From Gammaproteobacteria bacterium (GTDB lineage Bacteria > Pseudomonadota > Gammaproteobacteria > Xanthomonadales > Wenzhouxiangellaceae), in contig JAJFKY010000002.1 of NCBI GenBank assembly GCA_021772975.1, forward strand, positions 1 through 64,000: a DNA stretch of 64,000 nt. The letters are read 5' to 3'. Below are positions 8,701 to 17,700 of this stretch, in pieces. The notes below the pieces were generated by a model, which was given only the letters and a program-made list of their open reading frames with translations, made no database searches and had not been told where the DNA came from. Positions within the stretch are counted from its first letter, which is position 1; the number at the start of each line of letters is the position of its first letter. The position numbers and the translations under genes were made by a program.

Positions 8701-11700
8701 CCGCGGACACCGGGTGGAAGTGGCTGAAATCGAGCGCGTGCTCGGCAGTCTTGCGAATGTTGCCAAAGCGGCGGTGATCAGTCACAGCCAGCCAGCCGGT
8801 GAGCTGGAACTGCTGGCTTGTGTCCAGCCCGTTGCCGGTATCAGCATGACCGGCTCGCGGTTACGCGCGCAACTGGCGCAACGACTGCCGACCTATATGC
8901 TGCCGGCGGCCATCCGGGTGGCGGATATCCCGCTTAACGCCAATGGCAAAATTGATCGGGTGGTATTGCGCCAGCAGTTATCCGGTCCGCCTGACGAGCG
9001 GGTGGCCAGGCAGGCTGAATTGAGCAGTCTGGAGCAGACCGTTGCCGCTATCTGGGAGCAGGTGCTGGGTCATCCGGCCCAGTCCCGTCAGCAGAACTTT
9101 TTCGATGCCGGCGGACACTCCCTGGCGCTGGCTAAGGTCCAGGCGCAGATCGCCGCCCGGCTGGGCCAGCAGATATCCATGCCGGAGTTATTGCAGCATC
9201 ACACCATTGCCATGCTGGCCAGGCGGTTGGCGCCCGCGCCCGGCACTCAAGCTCAGGCCCAAGCTGATACCGTCAGCAAGTTGATATCCGGTCAGCGCAC
9301 GGACGATACCCAGACCGGCAACCGGTCTGCCTCCGGCACCGCGGCTATCGCTATCATCGGCATCGGTTGCCGGTTTCCGGGTGCTGAGCATAGTGCCGCT
9401 TTCTGGGACAACCTGGCCAGCCAACAATGCGGCGTCAGGTTTTTCTCGCCGCAGGAACTGGCGCAGGCCGGCGTGCCGGCGGAGCTGTTCAGCCAGGCTG
9501 AATTTGTACCGGCACGCGCGGTGCTCGATGATCCATATGCTTTTGATGCCGGATTTTTCGGTTGCTCGGAGCGTGAGGCACAGTTGCTTGATCCGCAACG
9601 CCGGGTGCTGCTGGAATGTGCATTTGAAGCCCTGCAGCAAGCCGGTTACGGCCACTCGGAACAGCGTGATAACAGCGTGATAGGCGCCTATCTGAGCGCC
9701 AGCGGCAACAGCTATTTTGATCACCATATTCGCCGCAGTGATGAACTCAACAAGCTGCATGGCGGGATACGTCTGTCACTGGCCAGTGATAAAAGTTTTA
9801 CCGCGACTTACGTGGCGTATAAGTTGCATTTGAGTGGCCCGGCGGTAACCGTGGACACCGCCTGTTCTTCCTCGCTGGTGGCGGTCCATCAAGCCTGTCA
9901 GAGCATTCGCAATGGTGATTGCCGGGTGGCGCTGGCGGGCGGTATGAGTATCGACAGCCCGCTCAGCGGCGGCCACCTGTATGAACCATCCGGAATCGGT
10001 TCCCGGGATGGCTATTGCCGCGCCTTCGATGCCGCCGCCACCGGCACCGTGAAAGGTATGGGTGGCGGGGTAGTAGTGCTCAAGGAATTAAGCCAGGCCG
10101 AGCGCGATGGTGATCTGATCCACGCGGTAATTTATGGCAGCGCGGTGAACAACGACGCTGGCCGCAGCGCAGGCTTTACCGCGCCCTCGGCAGCTGGACA
10201 AAGCCAGGTGATCCGGGCGGCCCTGGACGCTGCCGGACTGGCTGATAACGAGATAGATTTCATCGAAGCACACGGTACCGGCACCCCGCTGGGTGATCCC
10301 ATTGAGTTTGCCGCCTTGCGCGATGTGTTTACATCAGCGCGGCCGGCTGAACTGCTGGTGGGTTCGGTGAAGAGTAATATCGGCCATCTGGATGCCGCCG
10401 CCGGTATTGCCGGTTTGATTAAAACCACACTGGCATTAGAACAGGGAATCTGCCCGGCGACTCTGCACGTGGCGCAACCCAATCCCGAGCTCAAGCTTGC
10501 ACAATCATCTCTGACGCTGGCTACAGCGGCCAGCGCACTGCCGACCGGTGAGCGGCGTTGTTACGCCGGGGTCAGTAGTTTCGGTATGGGCGGTACCAAC
10601 TGCCATGTCGTGCTGGGGCAAAGCCCGGCAACACGCCAGTTCAGCTCCCGGGCAGATCCTGATGCGCCACCAGCGCGCAGCTGGCTGCTGCCAGTGGCGG
10701 CGCATTCAGCTTCCGCACTGCAGGGTTATTGCGCCAGGCTGGCCGAACATCTGCCAGCGAATCCGGAACTGAGTCTTGCACAACTGGCTTACAACCTGGG
10801 AATGAATCTGACAGCAGGTGATTTTCGCGCGGGTATCGTGGCGGCAACGCAGGCCGGGTTAATCGATCAATTGCATGCTTACGCCCGCTCACCAGCACCT
10901 GCCCCGATGGATAGCGGCAGCCCCCGGCAGTTGGCTTTTGTATTACCGGGGCAGGCGGGTCAGCGGCCCGGATTGGCGACCGGACTGTATGCTCATGAAG
11001 CCGTGTTCCGCACGACCCTGGAGCAGGGGCTTGCCCTGCTGGAGCCCGGCAATCAGACAGTCTGCCGAGACTGGTTATTGCAGCCTGCTGAGGATGCGGA
11101 AAACCCGGCCGGGCGGACCAATTCCCAAACACCCGTGGCGCCACTCAGCACCGAGTACCTGCAACCGGCGTTGTTCTGTTACGAGTATGCGTTGTGCCGA
11201 TATCTGCAGTCGCTGGGCCTGGAACCGGATATTCTGCTGGGGCACAGCCTGGGGGAAATTGTCGCGGCAGCCATTTCCGGCACATTGAGTTTTGCCGCCG
11301 CGGTCAAACTGGTGGAACAGCGGGGTCGACTGATCAGCCAGACAGCGGGCGGCGCGATGCTGGTGGTTGGCCTGGATGCGTCGGCGCTGCACAAATATCT
11401 GCGCGGGCAACTGGAGATCGCGCTCTACAACAGCGCCAGTGAATGTGTGGTCAGTGGCCCCCGCAAGGCGATTGAGCAGCTGCATGCGGAACTGACCGAA
11501 CAGGCTGTTTACAGCGCTCCGGTGGCAAGCTCGCATGCTTTTCACTGGTCCGGTCTGGACCGGATAATGCCGGCGTTTCGACAGGCACTGGCGGCACTGG
11601 ATTACGCTCCGCCGGGCATTCCCTGGGTATCCAACACCACTGGCAGTTGGATAACCGGCGAACAGGCTGTCAGCGCTGACTACTGGGTCGCACAAATGCG

Positions 11701-14700
11701 CCAGCCGGTGCAATTCAACCGTGCTATCAGCACTCTATTGAAGGCCGGCGATATGGATGTGGTGATTGTCGGCGCAGGTGGCGCCCTGCAACGCATGATC
11801 CAGACCAACGTTGCTTTTGACCGGCAAAATGTGCTCAGCGCGGGGCCATCCAGGCAATCGGCGGGTGATGACCTGACAGCGGTATTGAACAGCGTCAGGT
11901 CGCTGTGGGAGTCTGGCCGGAATATCGATTGGCGGGGTTATTTTCATGCCAACCAGCACTCCCGTCAGCGGATGATTCTGCCGCCCTACTATTTTGACCG
12001 TCAGCATTACAACCTGGGTTCTGAACACAGCCTGATAGCGCCACCTGCCGTCAATCCGGTACAGCCAAAGTCTGGCAGTGATGCCGGTACCGGCCCGGAT
12101 CAACCAGCTGCCGCTGAACTGTCCAGCTGGCTGCGCGCTGCCTGGCAGGATCTGCTGGGTCTGCGTGAGGTTCAGCCAGACTCGGATTTTTTCGCGGCCG
12201 GCGGTGATTCGCTGGCGGTGCTGCGCTTGTGTGGTCTGTTGTCCGAGCAGTGGCGGGTGAAGCTGAAACCGCGGCAGATCATGGCTGTCCCCGGTTTTGC
12301 CGCCATGGCTGAGTTGATTTCAGCCGCACTGGACGACTTGCCGGCTGCGCCATTGGAGATTGAGGCCATGCCGCCGCCACGGCGCGCGGCAGCCGACGCC
12401 GAGACCGCCATACCGTTGTCTTATCAGCAACGGCGGATGTGGTTTCAACACGCCCTGGAAAGCCAGCCTTCGGTGCTGAATCTGCCCGTCTGCCTGTCGC
12501 TGACTGACACCCTTGATCAGGCGCGATTGAACCGCTCATTCCGACTGCTGCTGCGCAGACACCCGGCATTGAGAGCTCGCCTGTATCGCGCCGACGGTGA
12601 GATTTATCAACGGTTTGAGCGTGATCCGGAGCGGTTTGCAGTGCCATTGGATCAAGCTGATGAACAGACCGCGCATGGCCGGATGCAAACCCTCGCCGAG
12701 GCTGATTTTGATCTGGAACAGGACTGGCTGATCCGCGCGTGTGCCATTCAGATCACGCCTGCCAGGGCGTTGCTGGTGATCGTGTGTCATCACATCATCT
12801 GTGATGGTCATTCACTGGTGCTGCTGCTGCGTGACTGGCTGGCGCTGTACCGCGGCGCGGCGCTGGACAACGCTGCAGAGCATGCCATCGAACAGTTACG
12901 TAACTATATCGAGCAACAGGCCAGTGACGTGGACAACGGTGTGTTTGATCAGCAACTCGACTACTGGAGCAGGCAGCTAAGTGATATGCCTACCATTCAC
13001 CTGCCCGGTGAGCTGCAACCAGGCACAGCAGTCGAAGCCAGCCGTGGACGGACGCTGGCCATCGAGTTTGGCGAAGATTTTGCCGCGCAACTGCGGCGGT
13101 TCTGCCAGCGGCACCAGCTCACGCCGTACGTGGTCATGCTGGCGGTTGGCCAATGCCTGATAGCCCGCTACACCCAGACCAGTGACATCAGCATTGGCGT
13201 CCCCGTCAGTCAGCGCCACAGTCCTGCCCTGGCGGAGCTGGCCGGATTGTTCGTGAATACCGTGGTGGTGCGCACCCGCTTGTCGCCGGCGATGAGTTTT
13301 GCTGAAGTCTGCCGGCAGGTTCAGCGCCACGTTGGCGACGCGCTGCTCAACAGTCAGGTGCCTTTTGACGTGGTTGTCGAGCGCCTGGCACCCTCCCAGG
13401 CCGGACGTACCCGGGCGCCATTGTTCCGGGCCGCTTTTGTGATGGAAACTGACGAGCAGTCGACGCTGGCGGCCGATGGCCAGCCGGTGGCTGTGCAGGC
13501 GATTGAAAAACATCATGCACAGTTTGAACTGGGGTTCTGGTTACGTTTATCCGAGACCGCGCTGAGTGCCCGGCTGGAGTACCGCAAGGCCGGTTTTTCA
13601 GCGTCCTGCATGGCACGCTGCGCGGATGATTTCGGGGTGCTCGCCAGACAGTGGATCAAGTCCCCTGAACAGACCGTATGGGACGCTGCCGATACCGGCG
13701 GTAAAGCCGCGCGGGAGATTTCCCTATTATCCGGGCCGGCAGCCGAAGCGCCGCCGGAGGGCAGCGAAAGTCTCGCCGGCCTGTTGCAGCGCGCCGCCCG
13801 GCGGTATGGCGCCCGGCCGGCGCTGTGCTATGGCGATGCCGTCATGAGCTACCGCCAGCTGGAACAGCATGCCACTCGGTTGGCCGCCCATCTGCGTTTC
13901 CAGGGGGTGGCATGCGGCGACAGCGTGGGAATCTATCTGGCGCGTTCACTGGAATTGCCGGTGGCCATGCTGGCGGTGCTCAAATGCGCTGCCGTGATGG
14001 TGCCGCTGGAGGCTGAACTGCCGCCCACGCGGCTGTTGCGTATGCTGGTGGACAGTGGCGCGCGGATAGTGATCACACATTCAGAGATGCGCGCAACGGG
14101 TCTGGACGAGATGGCTCTGGAAGCAGGGGTTGACTGGCTGGAAGTCGACCGGCTTGGACCGGTAGAGATGTCCGCCAGCAATCACCAGGCGGCGCCATCA
14201 GCTATCGATGCACCGGCTTATATCATCTATACCTCAGGTTCCACCGGCGCGCCGAAAGGGGTGATCAATGCCCAGCGTGGTCTGGTTAACCGTCTGCTGT
14301 GGATGAACCGGCATTATCAGTTTGGTCCGAACGATCGGTTTCTGCACAAAACCCCGATCAGTTTTGACGTGTCATTGTGGGAGCTGTTCTGTCCATTGCT
14401 GTGTGGCGCCAGGGTAGTCATTACCCGACCTGGCGAGCACCGCGATCCGCGTGCGCTGCAGGCCACCATGGCGAAGCATGCCATTAATGTGGTGCATTTT
14501 GTGCCGGCCATGCTGAAGGCTTATCTGGCTGCGGCCGGGAAGGGCGCGGACAGCAGCGCTTTAAGATATGTTTTCTGCAGTGGGGAAGGCTTGCCGGCAA
14601 CCAGCATGCGGCAGGCCCGTGAACAACTGGGTCCGAAGGTGCGGATCATTAACCTGTATGGCCCCACCGAAGCCAGCATTGAAGTCAGTCACTGGGAATA

Positions 14701-17700
14701 TCCGGGGCATTGCGAGACCCGCGTTGCGCCGTTGGGCGTGCCGATTGATGGCGTAGCCCTATATATTCTGGATGCGGACCTGCGGCCGGTGCCGCCCGGT
14801 GTCACCGCGGAGCTGTATTTAGCCGGTGAGTGTGTAGCGCTGGGTTACCGCAATCGCGGCGGGCTTACCGCCCAGGCTTTTGTGCCCGACCCTTTCCACC
14901 GCAGCGCCGGCGCGCGCATGTACCGGACCGGGGACCGCGCCCGTCTGAACGCGGCCGGCGTGATTGAGTTTCTGGGCCGGGTCGATGATCAGATCAAGAT
15001 TCATGGTTTCCGCATCGAACCGGGTGAAATTGAGGCCACCCTGCTGGATAACCCATTGGTGATCGATGCGGCGGTGGTCTGTGATACCAGCCAGCCGGCT
15101 GAGCCGCACCTGCTGGCCTACGTAGTGTTTTGCCGGCAGCAGTCAGCGGAGCAGGCGGCTGGTGAGGACCGCACCGTCCTGTTACGTCAGCGGTTAAGTG
15201 AGCAATTGCCCAACTACATGCTGCCCGCCAGCATTATTGCGATGTCAGCATTGCCGCTCGGCGCCAACGGCAAACTGGACCGCGCAGCTCTGCCACAGCC
15301 ACAGGCAATGGAGTCCCCCGCGCTGCATGGCGAACTGTTGGAATCTAGCCTGGAGCAGCAACTGGCGGAAAGCTGGCGGGAGGTGCTGGGGGTTGCGCAA
15401 CCGCATCGAGGCAGTGATTTTTTTGCCGCCGGTGGCAGCTCGATTGCGGCGATCCGGCTGGCTGACCGGATCGAGGCCCGGACCGGTCGGGAATGTTCTA
15501 TCCGGCTGATTTTTTCTCAGCCCAAACTGGCGGATATGGCCATAGCCCTGCAGGATGCGCCGCTGCTGCGGCAGACCAGCGTGTTGCCCGAACTGCAGCC
15601 TGAACCGCAGCATGCCGACCAGCCGTTTGAATTAACCGACCTGCAAAACGCCTACTGGGTAGGCCGTTCGCATGCTTTTGAGATGGGTAACATCGCCACC
15701 CATGGCTATCTGGAGCTGGATGTCCGGGACTTGGATACAGATGTTTTTCGGGCCGCGGTCAGGCAGCTGATTGAGCGCCACGATAGCTTGCGGCTGGTGG
15801 TGGATGAGCAGGGCATGCAGCGGGTGCTGCCGCAGGTTCCTGAGATTGACATCGAAGCCATTGACCTGCGTGAATTGTCGGCCACCGAGCAAACAGCCCA
15901 GATCGAGACATTGCGCGAACAACTAGCGCACGCAGTCTATGATCCGGCCGTCTGGCCGCTGTTTGAATTTCGCGTGGTTTGGCTGGATGCTGATATCAGC
16001 CGCATCTTTATCAGTATTGATGCCTTATTGGTGGATGGCTGGACTATTCAGTTGCTGGAGCATGACCTGAATGTCTGTTACCGGCAATTGCTGGAGCCAC
16101 AGCAGCACAATCACTTTGAGCCAGCGGCAGGCACGTTGCGGCTGCGAGATTATGTCCAGGCGGTCAGCCGCCTGCGCGAGCTGGATGCCTATCAGCGGGC
16201 CAGGCACTACTGGCAGCGTAAATTGCCGCACCTGCCGCCCGCGCCGCCGCTGCCACTGGCGCGAGATCCGGGCAGTATTGAACAGCCGGAGTTTATCCGT
16301 TTATCCACGGGTATGGGACGACGCTGCTCCGAGCGTCTGCGGGCACTGGCGGCGCAGCACAATGCATCGCTGTCGGCCTTACTGCTGACCGCCTACGCGG
16401 AAATTCTGGCCAGTTGGTCAAATGCCACTGCGTTTTCACTGAATCTGACGATTTCCGACCGGGTGCCTTTGCATCCCGGGGTGGAGCAACTGGCCGGCAA
16501 TCTGTCGACCTTATTGATCCTGGGGCTGGATATGTCGCAGCCGGCCAGTTTCGCGGAGCGGCTCAGAACGGTGCGGAATACGCTGCTGGATGATATGCAG
16601 CAGCGTTATTACAGTGGCATTCAGGTGCTCCGGCAGCTGGCGGCGGAGCGGCGTGACCGAACCTCGGCACAGATGCCGGTGGTGTTCACCAGCCTGGTGG
16701 ATATTCGGGACGGGCAGGCTGACGAGCGGGAAAAAGTATTTGATTTCTCACGTCCGGATTACGCCATTACCCAGACCTCACAGGCCTGGCTGGATTGTAA
16801 TGTCGCCTGGTCGGGCGGCGAGCTGATGATTGCCTGGGATGCGGTCGCCAGCCTGTTCCCGGCTGGCATGCTGGAGTATTTTCATGCCCAGTACGCCCAG
16901 CTACTGACCCGCCTGGCGGATGTAGAAGAATGTTGGACGCGCCGCCCGCCGCCGTTGTTCAACGACCGCCAGCATTTGCTGTGGCAGTCAGCAGCGGTAA
17001 GCTCGCAATGTCTGGGCAGCGGTCAGTTGCTGCACGAGCTGTTTATAGCCAGCGCGCAGCGGTATCCGGAACGGGTCGCGATATATACGGCCGAGCGTGA
17101 AATCACTTATCGCGAACTGGCACGCATGGCCAACGTGCTGGCGCAACGTCTGCATCGGCTGGGCGCGCGCCGCAATTCACCGGTTGCGGTGATCATGCGC
17201 AACGGCTGGGAGCAGGTGGTGGCCTGCCTGAGCGTATTGCTTGCCGGCGCGCCGTATCTGCCGATCGACGCGGCGGCCCCGGTCAAGCGCTGGGAACAGT
17301 TGCTGGAATCGGGTGAATGTGCGTTGGTGCTGACCCCCGCGCGGCTGGACACCCGGGCTATCGCAAATCCCGGTCGGACCATCATCCAGCTCGATGAAAC
17401 CGCACTGCAGGGCACGGCGCCGGAGTTGACCGCCGATGTTTCCAGTCATGATCTGGCGTACGTGATTTTTACTTCCGGATCAACCGGACAGCCCAAGGGA
17501 GTAATGATTGATCATCGCGGTGCCGTCAATACGGTGCTGGATATCAATCAGCGTTATGCCGTCGACGCACACGATGCGGTGCTGGCACTATCCAGTTTTA
17601 CCTTCGATCTGTCGGTTTACGATATGTTCGGGTTGCTTGGCGCGGGCGGTAAAATAGTGATCCCGGACCCTGCCGACGCCCGTGATCCTGCCGCCTGGCT